Positions 42,251 through 51,162 of a stretch of 64,000 nucleotides of DNA are shown here, piece by piece. How positions within the stretch are numbered: position 1 is the first letter of the stretch; every line of letters starts with the position of its first letter. The position numbers were made by a program, and so were the translations under genes. Under the pieces are notes generated by a model. That model did not search any database. It saw nothing but the letters and a program-made list of their open reading frames with translations, and was not told where the DNA came from. Source of the stretch: UBA5793 sp040255465 (GTDB lineage: Bacteria > Planctomycetota > Phycisphaerae > Phycisphaerales > UBA5793); assembly GCA_040255465.1 (NCBI GenBank), contig JBDZVA010000004.1, forward strand, positions 248,001 to 312,000, read 5' to 3'.

Positions 42251-43831
42251 ATGACGCAGCACGATCAGATTCCAGCGGTGCGATGGCTCTCCCTTGGCGT
42301 GGCGAGCCTGCTGGTCTGTGCATCAGGCGCCCAGCGCGCCGAGGCGCAGGACGGCCTGCCGTACACCATTGTCCCACCCGAGGGTTCAGTCGATTTTGGC
42401 CGCGGCGTCGCCAGCGGCGGCGATGTCGATGGCGATGGCAAGGCGGACATCTTTGTGGCCGATCCAGCGTATGCGAACCCGAGCGGCATCGTCGGCCGGT
42501 GGTTCGTCTTCAGCGGCGCCGATGGTTCGCTGATTTGGAGCGTCACGGGAGAGCGACCATTCACCTATTTCTGGGAGTACGCAATCTTCGGCGCATTTTT
42601 GGGAGACCTCGACGGCGACGGACGCGCCGATCTGATAGTCGGCACGCCCAACGCTGACGAAGCTCGCGGCGCGGCGTACGTCTATTCCGGTCGCACGGGT
42701 GACCTCATCTTCGCATACACCGGAGTGAATCCGGAGAATCGCCTCGGTCTGGATGTCACCGGACTGAGCGATCTCAACGGCGATCGGGTTCCCGAGTTCT
42801 CCATCATCACCGACGAGCAGACGCCGGGCTCGGTCGTGGTCTATGACGGCGCCACAGGAGAACCGCTGCTGCACAGTCCGGCGAGTCGCTTTCCGGCACG
42901 TCAGGTGCGCGACGGCGGCGATCTCGATGGCGACACCGTCGCGGACATTGTTGTGGGAACCAGAAAGATTCTCAATGGCAGTACACCTGCGGGCGAAGTG
43001 TTCGCTTTCTCCGGGCGCACGGGCGAACTGTTGTGGAAGAATCTGCAAGTGGAAGGGTTGTTCGGATACAACATCACCACCGGAACCGATCTGACCGGCG
43101 ACGGCGTCCCTGACGTACTTTCGCGTCGGGGGCCCGGCGAGACGATCGTGGCCATCAGCGGCGCCGACGGGCGCATTGTCGCGTCCCACCTTCCGCCGAG
43201 TGTCGGCAACAAGTGGGGCTCGAACATGACCCTCGCCGACGTCAACGCCGATGGCAGGCTCGATCTCGTCGGCATGCGACTGCAGAACGAGCGATTTGGA
43301 CTGGATGTCGTCGACCCGCGCACAGACCGAGTCCTTCACTGGGTTGAGGGGTTGAGTTCGAATCATTGGTTCTCCTACTACTTCCGCAACGAAATGGCCG
43401 TCGCGGACGTCAACGGCGACGGCGCCGCCGACTTCATCATCGGCTCGGTCGGAGGTGGCGTGCGCGTCTTCGGCGGCAGTCCGCTGCTGCTCAACTTCGC
43501 CCAGCGCCGCGAGAGCTATGACATCACCCCCGGTCAGTCCTACGACTTCACCGTCGGCGGCGGCAGGCCGGGCCGCGCCGTGCACCTGCTCGGCTCCATC
43601 ACCGGCAACGGCTGCACCTTCATCCAGCAACTGGGCATCTGCATCGATCTCGATCAACGCATATATCGACTTGGCACAGCGACCACTGATCCCGAACGAG
43701 TCGCACATTTCACCGTCGACATTCCGACCCGCATCCCGCGCGGGCACCTCTGGCTCCAGGCCATCGACCCGCGTGACCCCATGCGCGGACCAATCACCAG
43801 CAACGTAATGCAACTCGACGTCGTCGACTAA
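42251..43831 (+). CDS. Exported FG-GAP/VCBS propeller protein, copy 1
   Basis: A 526-residue secreted protein. The ATG follows GAAGGAGACGG. The signal peptide ends near QRAEAQ. About seven FG-GAP blades follow, each with a calcium-binding-like loop such as GDVDGDGKADIFV, GDLDGDGRADLIVG and ADVNADGRLDLVG. The C-terminal 115 residues are a separate beta module (YDITPGQSYDFTVGGG, GNGCTFIQQLGICIDL, SNVMQLDVVD). Integrin-like FG-GAP propellers bind surfaces or partners with calcium; the ligand is unknown. The next gene is a tandem paralogue. Confidence 0.85.
   Translation: MTQHDQIPAVRWLSLGVASLLVCASGAQRAEAQDGLPYTIVPPEGSVDFGRGVASGGDVDGDGKADIFVADPAYANPSGIVGRWFVFSGADGSLIWSVTGERPFTYFWEYAIFGAFLGDLDGDGRADLIVGTPNADEARGAAYVYSGRTGDLIFAYTGVNPENRLGLDVTGLSDLNGDRVPEFSIITDEQTPGSVVVYDGATGEPLLHSPASRFPARQVRDGGDLDGDTVADIVVGTRKILNGSTPAGEVFAFSGRTGELLWKNLQVEGLFGYNITTGTDLTGDGVPDVLSRRGPGETIVAISGADGRIVASHLPPSVGNKWGSNMTLADVNADGRLDLVGMRLQNERFGLDVVDPRTDRVLHWVEGLSSNHWFSYYFRNEMAVADVNGDGAADFIIGSVGGGVRVFGGSPLLLNFAQRRESYDITPGQSYDFTVGGGRPGRAVHLLGSITGNGCTFIQQLGICIDLDQRIYRLGTATTDPERVAHFTVDIPTRIPRGHLWLQAIDPRDPMRGPITSNVMQLDVVD
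43521..43662 (+). repeat. 142-bp nearly identical C-terminal segment, copy 1
   Basis: It matches 45105-45246 with three differences by eye. It encodes the start of the shared C-terminal module. The flanking coding parts are much less similar. Confidence 0.85.
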
Positions 43832-43852
43832 GCCCGACTTCGAAGGAGACGC

Positions 43853-45415
43853 ATGGTGCAGCCACTCACTCGACGCACGCGCACGACCGCCAATCTGTTC
43901 ACCGCAGTTGCTGCAACGGCGCTCTGCACCTCAGCGATTGCGCAGGATGGCCTGCCGTACGCGATTGTGCCGCCGCAGGGTTCATTCAGCTTCGGGCGCA
44001 TCCTCGCCAGCGGCGGCGACGTTGACGGCGATGACCTTCCCGACATCTTTGTTGGCGACCCGGGCGTGAAGCAGGATGGCGACTGGGTCGGCCGCTGGTC
44101 CATGTACCGCGGTCGCGATGGCTCGCTGATCTGGAGCGTGCTCGGTTCGGAGCCTCAGGAAGGACAGCCCGTGCCCGAAGCCAGTGTGACCTTCATCGCC
44201 GATCTCGATGGCGATGGGCGCGACGATGTGCTTCTCGGCTTGCACCAAGCAAGACAATACGCCGGCGTCGTACAGATCTACTCCGGACGTACCGGTGAGG
44301 TGATTCGGCAATACATCGGCGGGGAGTGGGAAGATCTCGGCTACGACGTGGCGCGCCTCGGCGATCTGAATGGCGATCACGTTGATGACTTCGCCTACAC
44401 CGGCAAGCTCGAATCGCGCGGACTGACCTATGTGCGCAGCGGCGCCACTGGTGATCTGCTGCTTGCCATCGACCCGCCGGGCGGCTGGTCGACGCGCCGC
44501 ATGACCGGAACCGGCGATCTCAACGGCGATCACGTGCCCGACTTGATTCTCGCGACTTTTCAGGGAGGTTACGGCAATTTCCTCACCAGCCGGCAGTTCG
44601 CCGTCTCCGGCGCCAACGGCAAGGCGCTGTGGCAGGTCATCCAGCCCGACGGGGTCGTCGCCGGCGCGGGGCTTGCGGCCGGTGTCGATCTCACCGGAGA
44701 CGATGTGCCCGATGTCGCCATGTGGATGTCGAGTCATGACACGATCGTGATCCTCTCCGGCGCGACAGGCGAAACCGTCGCCTCGTATCTGGCGCCACTC
44801 CCCGGAACGTACTGGGGACGGATTCTGCTGTTCTGCGACGTGAACGGCGACGGCCGCCCCGACCTCGCCGCCGCGCGATACGGCGGCATCTTCGGCATCG
44901 ATGTGGTCAACCCCCTCACCGGCCGCGTGCTGCACTCCGTAGTCGGAGCGAGCGGCGATCTCAACTCAGCGGATCAGATTGCGATGGCTGACGTCAATGG
45001 CGATGGCGCGGACGATCTCATCCTCGGTTCGCGCAGCGACGGCGTGCGCGTCTTTGGCGGCAGCCCGCTCCTGCTCGATTTCGCGCAGCGCATCCAGAAC
45101 TACAACATCACCCCCGGCCAGTCCTACGACTTCACCGTCGGCGGCGGCAGGCCGGGCCGTGCCGTGCACCTGCTCGGCTCCATCACCGGCAACGGCTGCA
45201 CCTTCATCCAGCAACTGGGCATCTGCATCGACCTCGATCAACGCATCTACAACCTCGGTCATGCAACCACGGACGCCGACCACATCGCGCACTTCACCGT
45301 CGACATTCCAACCCGCATTCCGCGCAGCCACCTCTGGCTCCAGGCCCTCGACCCACGCGACCCCACGCGCGGACCGATCACCAGCAATGTGATGCAACTG
45401 GAGATCACGGACTGA
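43853..45415 (+). CDS. Exported FG-GAP/VCBS propeller protein, copy 2
   Basis: A 520-residue paralogue of the preceding gene, starting 22 nt after its stop with the ribosome-binding site GAAGGAGACGC. The signal peptide ends near TSAIAQ, and the mature start DGLPYAIVPPQGSFSFGR parallels copy 1. FG-GAP loops include GDVDGDDLPDIFVG, ADLDGDGRDDVLLG and GDLNGDHVPDLILA. The C-terminal module is nearly the same as copy 1, even at DNA level (see repeat). The blade regions have diverged a great deal, so the two probably differ in ligand while keeping the same surface attachment. Confidence 0.85.
   Translation: MVQPLTRRTRTTANLFTAVAATALCTSAIAQDGLPYAIVPPQGSFSFGRILASGGDVDGDDLPDIFVGDPGVKQDGDWVGRWSMYRGRDGSLIWSVLGSEPQEGQPVPEASVTFIADLDGDGRDDVLLGLHQARQYAGVVQIYSGRTGEVIRQYIGGEWEDLGYDVARLGDLNGDHVDDFAYTGKLESRGLTYVRSGATGDLLLAIDPPGGWSTRRMTGTGDLNGDHVPDLILATFQGGYGNFLTSRQFAVSGANGKALWQVIQPDGVVAGAGLAAGVDLTGDDVPDVAMWMSSHDTIVILSGATGETVASYLAPLPGTYWGRILLFCDVNGDGRPDLAAARYGGIFGIDVVNPLTGRVLHSVVGASGDLNSADQIAMADVNGDGADDLILGSRSDGVRVFGGSPLLLDFAQRIQNYNITPGQSYDFTVGGGRPGRAVHLLGSITGNGCTFIQQLGICIDLDQRIYNLGHATTDADHIAHFTVDIPTRIPRSHLWLQALDPRDPTRGPITSNVMQLEITD
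45105..45246 (+). repeat. 142-bp nearly identical C-terminal segment, copy 2
   Basis: This is the partner of 43521-43662. It is the only long stretch of near identity between the two genes, which suggests gene conversion or strong selection on the module. Confidence 0.85.
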
Positions 45416-45424
45416 ACGCTCCAC

Positions 45425-45904
45425 TCACTCCAGATGCGCATCGTCGTTGAGCTTCTTGACCAGGCGCAGCGCTTCGTCGACGTGTGCCGTAGGCCGGAAC
45501 TGCGAATCGAAGATGTGCCGCACCACGCCGCGCCGGTCGATGATGTACGTCGTCCGCCCCGGCAGCAGGCCGAACGTGCGCGGCACGCCGAAAAGCGTTC
45601 GCACATCGCCCTCGCGATCGCTCAGCAGCGTGTAGGGCAGGCGGTTGCGCTGGGCGAATGTCTCGTGCGATTCGCTCGAGTCGCCGCTGACGCCCACGAC
45701 CGTCACGCCGGCATCGGTCAGCTTCTCGTACGCATCTCGAAATGAACACGCCTGCTGTGTGCAGCCCAGCGAGCCGTCCCTGGGGTAGAAGAACAGCACC
45801 ACGCAGCCCTGGCCAAGCAGATCGTGGAATCGAACCGGCCGGCCCTGCGCGTCGGGCAGAGTGAAATCAGGAGCGCTGTCACCGACTTTGACGCGCGGTC
45901 GCAC
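45425..45904 (-). CDS. bcp: Peroxiredoxin, BCP type
   Basis: A 159-residue thiol peroxidase. The N-terminus VKVGDSAPDFTLPDAQGRPV and the active site FFYPRDGSLGCTQQACSF are of the bacterioferritin-comigratory type: peroxidatic Cys48 and a second cysteine at 53. The usual Pro-Gly before the active Cys is Leu-Gly here. I chose GTG 45904 because AAGGA lies 9 nt upstream and it gives the normal family N-terminus; longer frames upstream are not conserved. It converges on the second FG-GAP gene and diverges from the glycosyltransferase. Confidence 0.88.
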   Translation of the reverse strand: MRPRVKVGDSAPDFTLPDAQGRPVRFHDLLGQGCVVLFFYPRDGSLGCTQQACSFRDAYEKLTDAGVTVVGVSGDSSESHETFAQRNRLPYTLLSDREGDVRTLFGVPRTFGLLPGRTTYIIDRRGVVRHIFDSQFRPTAHVDEALRLVKKLNDDAHLE

Positions 45905-45980
45905 GCGATGGGTCCTTTCGAAGGGAGCAACCGAGGATAGCGGAGGCGGCCGCAGATCGCTAGGGTACGCTGCTCCCGTG

Positions 45981-46757
45981 ATGACCGTGGATCTTGTCAT
46001 CCCGATGCTCAATGAGGCGGCCAATGTAAGCCCGCTCTTTGACGCCCTCGATGCGCTGCGGCATCGCGGCGTGATCCGCCGGGTCGTTGTGGGCGACAAT
46101 GGTTCGACGGATGGCTCGCCGAACCTGTGCGAGCAGCGCGGGGCCATCGTGGTGCGCGAACCCCGACGCGGCTACGGCGGCGCGTGTCTCAAGGCGCTGG
46201 AGTGGATCGATTCACAACCCGATGCGCCTGACGCCATCGCGTTTCTCGATGCCGATCTCGCCGATGACCCTGAATCGCTGCCGCTGCTGATCAACGCGCT
46301 GACGGATCATGATCTGGCGATCGGGTGTCGACCGAATCGCGCTGATCCCGGCGCACTCAATATGGTGCAGCGAGTCGGCAACGTGGTGGCGACGAGCATG
46401 ATGCTCCTGGCGACAGGTCGGCGCTACCGCGACCTCGGCCCGATGCGCACCGTTCGCTGGGAAACGCTGCGCACCATGGGCATGACCGACCGCACCTGGG
46501 GCTGGACCGTGGAGATGCAGACCAAGGCCGCGATGCTGGGTCGGCACGTCGCACAGATCGATGTCCCCTACCACCGGCGCCGCCACGGCCGCAGCAAGAT
46601 CAGCGGCTCGATCCTCGGCTCGATCCGTGCCGGCTGGAAGATCACCACGACGATCTGGCGCGTGCGCCTGACGTGGCGCGCCGGCGCCGCGGGTGGCTCG
46701 AAGAACCCGCCGATCCCCGTTCCAACTCGCATCGCGGAGAGCGGTGATGGGCGTTGA
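45981..46757 (+). CDS. Family 2 glycosyltransferase
   Basis: A 258-residue GT-A glycosyltransferase. The N-terminal nucleotide-sugar pattern is VDLVIPMLNEAANV, followed by VGDNGSTDGSPNLC, and the metal-binding DxD lies in FLDADLADDPESLP. The order RYRDLGPMRTVRWETL and YHRRRHGRSKISGS resembles dolichol-phosphate-mannose-synthase-like or polyprenyl-sugar transferases. It lacks clear C-terminal membrane spans, so it may act at the membrane surface on an undecaprenyl carrier. Its 3' end overlaps comEC by 11 nt. The start is ATG 45981; a GTG one codon upstream is also possible. Confidence 0.88.
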   Translation: MTVDLVIPMLNEAANVSPLFDALDALRHRGVIRRVVVGDNGSTDGSPNLCEQRGAIVVREPRRGYGGACLKALEWIDSQPDAPDAIAFLDADLADDPESLPLLINALTDHDLAIGCRPNRADPGALNMVQRVGNVVATSMMLLATGRRYRDLGPMRTVRWETLRTMGMTDRTWGWTVEMQTKAAMLGRHVAQIDVPYHRRRHGRSKISGSILGSIRAGWKITTTIWRVRLTWRAGAAGGSKNPPIPVPTRIAESGDGR

Positions 46758-49314
46758 GGCCGCGCTGACTGCGCCCGCCGCCTCGAATGCGGCGCCGGTC
46801 TCGCGCCGGCCCGTGATCGTGCTGGCCCTGCTCAGCGCCGGCGTACTCATCGCCAACCTCGTGAGTGTCCAGACGCTCTGGCCCTGGCTGGCCATCGCCG
46901 CGGCGGCCAGCGGCGCCGTGCTCCTCGCCCACTGGCGCGGCCGCACGCTGCCGATCCCGGCGCCGGTGCTCCTTTCGATCGCGCTGCTTCTGCTGAGCAT
47001 GTGCTGGGCGAGTCTGCGCGAGCATCGGGTGGACGATGGCTCGCTCGCGGCCATGGTTACCGACCGCGACCACCTCTGGCACATCGAGGGACGCATCGCC
47101 AGCCCGCCGACGGTCAAGACGCCGGGGCGCGGCTCACTCGGCCGCTATGGCTTCCAGGAGCCGATCACCGTCTTTCGATTCGAAGCGCAGCGGGCCATCC
47201 GCAGCGACGGCCAGAGCGAACCCATGAACGGCGTCGTGCTCGCGCGCGTCAACGGGCCGGGCTACCACTGGAACATCGGCGATCGCCTGCAACTCATCGG
47301 CATGGTCCGCGCCTTTCCGCCGGCGATGAATCCGGGCGAAACTGACCTCGCACAAATCGCCCGCGCCCAGGGGTTGGCGGGTCTGCTCGACGTGGCGACC
47401 GACGAGAGCGTCGTCGAACTCGGCGTCGAGAGCGAGTGGCTCTGGCGACTGCGGCGCTGGCAAGGCGATCTGCGCGCCAAGGCCGCGGGCTGGATTCGCC
47501 AGGACCTGCCCGAAACGGACGAGACCCAGCGCGATGCGCTGCTCGCGGCGCTCATGCTTGGCGAACGCGGTCCGGGTCTCGACGGACTTGACAAATCATT
47601 CACGCGCGTCGGGCTCGCGCACCTGCTGGCGATCTCCGGCATGCACCTGGCGATTCTCGTGCTCACCGGCCTGCTGATTGTCCGCCTGTTCTCCTGGCCG
47701 CCCGCGATCGAGCGACTGGTCATCGCACTGCTGGTCATCGCCTACCTCGTCATTGTGCCCGCGCGCATTCCCGTGTGGCGCGCGGGGGTGATGGTGCTGG
47801 CGTTCCTGGGCGCGGGGGTCGCCGGACGGCGGCTGGACCACCTCAACCTCTGGGCTGTCAGCGCCATCGCCGTGCTGCTCTGGAAACCCAGTGAGATCAT
47901 CGCGCCGGGTGCACAACTGAGTTTCGGCGTGGTGCTGGCGTTCATCGCTCTCACGCCGCACCTGCGCCAACGGCTCTTCGGCGCGCCGCGCGATGCCGAA
48001 TTGCTCTCCCCCGCCGATGACATCTTCGAGCAGTGCAAGACGATCGTGACGGCCACGCTGGTGGCCTGGCTGGTGGCGACGCCGCTGGTCGCGCACCACT
48101 TCGGCGTGATCTGCCCCCTGGCGCCGCTCGCCACGCTGCCGGCCATGCTGCTCACGCACATCGCGCTGGCTGCGGGCTATCTCAAGGCGCTCACGGCCGT
48201 AATCCTGCCCAGCGTAGGGGTGATTCTCGCGCCGGTGCTGGCGATCGCCACCGATGGCCTCATCGGTCTGGTCGATCGCGTCGATCGCCTGCCGCTTTCA
48301 AGTCTGCCCGTTCAGCCGCCCGGTGTCCTGTGGACGATTGCGACGACGGGAGCGATCGTGTGGTGGATTCGTTTTCCCGTCGATGCGTTTGCCGGCCGGT
48401 GGCGCCGGTGGGCGGCGCCTCTCGTGATCGGGTTGCTTTGCGCGTGGCTCCTGCGCCCGTACCTGCCGAAGTGGATCGATCCCACGCCTGACCGCTCGCG
48501 GATCATCATGCTCGCGGTCGGCAACGGGTCGTGTTACATCATCGAGAGTGGCGGCGAAGCAGTGATGTTCGATGCGGGCTCGGGCAACTACCTTGGTATT
48601 GGCGATTCGACCATCATCCCCGCTGTGCGCCGCCTGGGGATTCTCGACGTGTCCACGCTCATACTCAGCCATGGCGACGTCGATCACTTCGCCGCGGCGA
48701 TCGAAGTGATGAGCGAGCTGCACACGCGGCGGCTGGTCATCACCACCGACATGATGAACCAGTCTCAGGCCGATCCGCTGGGTCCGATCGCGCTGGTCAT
48801 CAATGAGGCCGAGCGGCTGGGGGTGCAACTCATCATCGCCGACGCCGGATATGAAGCGGGCTACGGGCGGGCGCGCTGGACCTGGCTGCATCCCCGGCCG
48901 GATGGCGACTATCGCACGAGCAACGAGGCGTCAATGGTCATCCGCGTTGAAACGGGGTCGCATCGCATCCTGCTCACCGGAGACATTCAGAACGCCGGCA
49001 TGGTCGAGGTCATGGAGCAATTCAGCGCCAACGATCTCGCCTGCTCGATCATGGAACTGCCGCACCACGGCAGTTGGTCGGAGATGAGCGCGGAATTTGT
49101 GCGACTGGTGAATCCGGACATCATTCTCCAAAGCACCGCCGGGGGGCGACTCATCGGCGATCGCTGGCAGGACGAACTGGCCGACCGGCAGCGCTACGTC
49201 ACCGCCGCGCACGGCGCCACCGTCGTCGAATTCAGGCGCGATGGAACAACACGCGTGCACACCCATCTCGACGAGGACGAACGCAGCACGGTCAATCAGG
49301 AGTCGTCGCGATAG
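46747..49314 (+). CDS. comEC: ComEC/Rec2-type DNA uptake channel protein
   Basis: An 855-residue inner-membrane protein expected to carry single-stranded DNA across the membrane during transformation. The N-terminal region has spans and a DUF4131-like soluble part (residues 100-230). The competence domain core is GLAHLLAISGMHLAIL followed by many spans. The C-terminal metallo-beta-lactamase-like domain has MFDAGSGNYLG, LSHGDVDHFAA (near residue 642) and ELPHHGSWSE. All canonical parts are present. Its last 19 bases overlap the convergent rpiB gene. Whether the organism is competent is unknown. Confidence 0.93.
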   Translation: MGVEAALTAPAASNAAPVSRRPVIVLALLSAGVLIANLVSVQTLWPWLAIAAAASGAVLLAHWRGRTLPIPAPVLLSIALLLLSMCWASLREHRVDDGSLAAMVTDRDHLWHIEGRIASPPTVKTPGRGSLGRYGFQEPITVFRFEAQRAIRSDGQSEPMNGVVLARVNGPGYHWNIGDRLQLIGMVRAFPPAMNPGETDLAQIARAQGLAGLLDVATDESVVELGVESEWLWRLRRWQGDLRAKAAGWIRQDLPETDETQRDALLAALMLGERGPGLDGLDKSFTRVGLAHLLAISGMHLAILVLTGLLIVRLFSWPPAIERLVIALLVIAYLVIVPARIPVWRAGVMVLAFLGAGVAGRRLDHLNLWAVSAIAVLLWKPSEIIAPGAQLSFGVVLAFIALTPHLRQRLFGAPRDAELLSPADDIFEQCKTIVTATLVAWLVATPLVAHHFGVICPLAPLATLPAMLLTHIALAAGYLKALTAVILPSVGVILAPVLAIATDGLIGLVDRVDRLPLSSLPVQPPGVLWTIATTGAIVWWIRFPVDAFAGRWRRWAAPLVIGLLCAWLLRPYLPKWIDPTPDRSRIIMLAVGNGSCYIIESGGEAVMFDAGSGNYLGIGDSTIIPAVRRLGILDVSTLILSHGDVDHFAAAIEVMSELHTRRLVITTDMMNQSQADPLGPIALVINEAERLGVQLIIADAGYEAGYGRARWTWLHPRPDGDYRTSNEASMVIRVETGSHRILLTGDIQNAGMVEVMEQFSANDLACSIMELPHHGSWSEMSAEFVRLVNPDIILQSTAGGRLIGDRWQDELADRQRYVTAAHGATVVEFRRDGTTRVHTHLDEDERSTVNQESSR

Positions 49315-49766
49315 CCCGTCGGGTCCTGACCCTCTTCCACCATGCGCATCTTGCGCAGGCGCCGTTCGTGGCGGCCGGCTTCGAACTCGGTGTCCAGCCA
49401 CTTCTCGACAATCTTGCGCAGGTCGTTCGGACCGACAAGATCCGCGGGAATGCACAGGATGTTGCAATTGTGATGGGCTCGACTGATCTCGGCGGCCCAC
49501 GGGTCGTAGCCGACCACGGCGCGGATGCCTTTAAGTTTGTTGCACGTGATGCACGTGCCGATGCCGCTTCCCGTCAGCACGATGCCGCGATCGGCGCGTC
49601 CCATCGAGACGGCCATGGCGACGAGGTAGGCCTGGTCGGGATAGTCCACGGAAGTCTGGTCGAGGTTGCCGACGTACTCAACCTGGTGGTGCAGCGATCG
49701 GAGGACTTCGACGACCTCCAGCGCTCCCTTGACGCCCCGATGATCCGCTCCAACGAAGATCTTCAC
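49296..49766 (-). CDS. rpiB: Ribose-5-phosphate isomerase B
   Basis: A 156-residue RpiB/LacAB-family enzyme interconverting ribose 5-phosphate and ribulose 5-phosphate. MKIFVGADHRGVKGA is the substrate-binding start, TGSGIGTCITCNKLKGIRA the active-site loop, and RAHHNCNILCIPADL the following motif. The length is normal. Its start overlaps the phosphatase stop by ATGA, so the two are translationally coupled. It supports the pentose theme with XylB and the XylA-like protein, although it is 11 kb away. Confidence 0.95.
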   Translation of the reverse strand: MKIFVGADHRGVKGALEVVEVLRSLHHQVEYVGNLDQTSVDYPDQAYLVAMAVSMGRADRGIVLTGSGIGTCITCNKLKGIRAVVGYDPWAAEISRAHHNCNILCIPADLVGPNDLRKIVEKWLDTEFEAGRHERRLRKMRMVEEGQDPTGYRDDS

Positions 49767-50215
49767 CGAGCCAGTTCCTTCAATCTCGCCTGAAGCAGTC
49801 GTTTGATCGCCCGTGCCGTCTGATCGTAGACCTCCTGCGGCTGGCCGATGGGGTCTTCAATGTCGCGCTCCGGGTCGAGCCTGATGACTTTGTCTCCCGC
49901 GCCGGGATCGAGTTCGAGCACCTGGTCGAGATGGGATTGCGACATGCCGATGATCACGGCCGCCCAGTCGATGAGATCCCGGGTGAGGGGCTGAGACCGG
50001 TGGGTGGAGATATCGACTTCCAGGCGGGCCATGGCGTGGACGGCCTCGGGGGTGGCGGGGCTGCCCAGCGAGGCCCAGGCGCCCGCGGATTGGATCTGCC
50101 AGTTGCGGTCCCCTTCCAGCAGCCCGTGCGCAATGAGATGGCGGGCCAGGCCCTCAGCCATGGGAGAGCGGCAGGTGTTGCCGGTACAAACGAACAGGAC
50201 GGTCCGGCCCTTCAT
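49763..50215 (-). CDS. Low-molecular-weight protein tyrosine phosphatase
   Basis: A 150-residue phosphatase with the CX5R loop VCTGNTCRSPMAEG (Cys10, Arg16) and the general-acid region RDIEDPIGQP. These are the features of the Wzb/YwlE type that removes phosphate from tyrosine or arginine residues in proteins. The ATG at 50215 has GGAG 7 nt upstream. It is coupled to rpiB by a 4-bp overlap, an arrangement I associate with Sua5/YwlE/RpiB-type clusters in Firmicutes, though no Sua5 gene is here. Substrate unknown. Confidence 0.92.
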   Translation of the reverse strand: MKGRTVLFVCTGNTCRSPMAEGLARHLIAHGLLEGDRNWQIQSAGAWASLGSPATPEAVHAMARLEVDISTHRSQPLTRDLIDWAAVIIGMSQSHLDQVLELDPGAGDKVIRLDPERDIEDPIGQPQEVYDQTARAIKRLLQARLKELAR

Positions 50216-50316
50216 TGAGATGCTCCAAGCGATCCGGGCATTTGCCTCCGTGACCTGCAACGATATGGCCAGTCCCGGCCGCTTGCGCATCCGGTTGAAG
50301 GATGTCAAAAGTCGTC

Positions 50317-50345
50317 TTGGCTCGGCACGGAAGCCACGATAGACT
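50317..50345 (+). promoter_or_regulatory. Promoter of the gene at 50415
   Basis: The -35 TTGGCT (50317-50322), a 17-bp spacer and the -10 TAGACT (50340-50345) give a predicted start near 50352, about 60 nt before the GTG. Confidence 0.45.
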
Positions 50346-50414
50346 CTGGGTATTCCGGCCGGCGCGCACGTCGGCCAAAGAACTGTCAATGTCTCGTGCT
50401 TCGGAGATTGCCCG

Positions 50415-50993
50415 GTGGAGTTCGTCCAGTACCGTGAGGTTCTGCCCGGCCTTCAGGAACATGGACTCATTGAGGCCGCCGACGCCGATGGTCTGACGCG
50501 CCTCGAGATTGAACCCCAGCCTCGGCTTGAGACTCTGCACGTCCGCGACCCGGCCAGCAAAGTCCAACCTTATCCTGACGCCGTCGTGATCGAGAAACCC
50601 AAAGGCGAACTCGCCGACTTTCTCGAGCAGGCGATCGACCGCATCCACCTCAACGAAGTGCTGGTGATTCCCGTCGGGCAATGGCGAGCCGTGATTGACT
50701 GCGTGGCCTTCGACCTTGCCGCCGACGAAGAGTGGCAGGAAATCGACGCCCTCGCCGCCCTCAACCAGAACACCCGCAACGCACTGGCGGTCACGCGCGG
50801 CGAGACGCGGCTGCTCATCGACATGGTCCGTTCGCTGTTCAATAACGGCACCGAACCCAGCCAGGACATTACCATTACCTCCGACGTGGCGCCCCTGCTC
50901 GTCGAGGTCTTCCACGACGGCGCCATCAGCCTCACCTGGGACGGGGCCATCATCGAAGCGCTCCTCAAGCACCTGAAGCCGGAGGCTTCGTAG
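50415..50993 (+). CDS. Protein of unknown function
   Basis: A 192-residue soluble protein starting at GTG 50415 (MEFVQYREVLPGLQEHGL), with GGAG 8 nt upstream. The sequence alternates short strands and helices: DGLTRLEIEPQPRLETLHV, VVIEKPKGELADFLEQAID, EVLVIPVGQWRAVIDCVAFD and EVFHDGAISLTWDGAIIEAL. No known motif or signal peptide is visible. It is followed by a pseudopilin gene after 169 nt. A good promoter lies at 50317-50345, so it is probably expressed. Confidence 0.65.
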   Translation: MEFVQYREVLPGLQEHGLIEAADADGLTRLEIEPQPRLETLHVRDPASKVQPYPDAVVIEKPKGELADFLEQAIDRIHLNEVLVIPVGQWRAVIDCVAFDLAADEEWQEIDALAALNQNTRNALAVTRGETRLLIDMVRSLFNNGTEPSQDITITSDVAPLLVEVFHDGAISLTWDGAIIEALLKHLKPEAS

Positions 50994-51162
50994 CCCTTCC
51001 GACGCAGCCAGGGCCGCACGGATTGCCTCAAGACGACCCGACGGACGTGGCGATACACTCCATGCGGACCGCCGGTGGCTTCGGGAATCCCGTTTCGCAA
51101 CATTCGGCCCATCCGGCGGTTAATAACTGTGAATGCGGACCGGTCGTCGAAGGGGAGCCATG

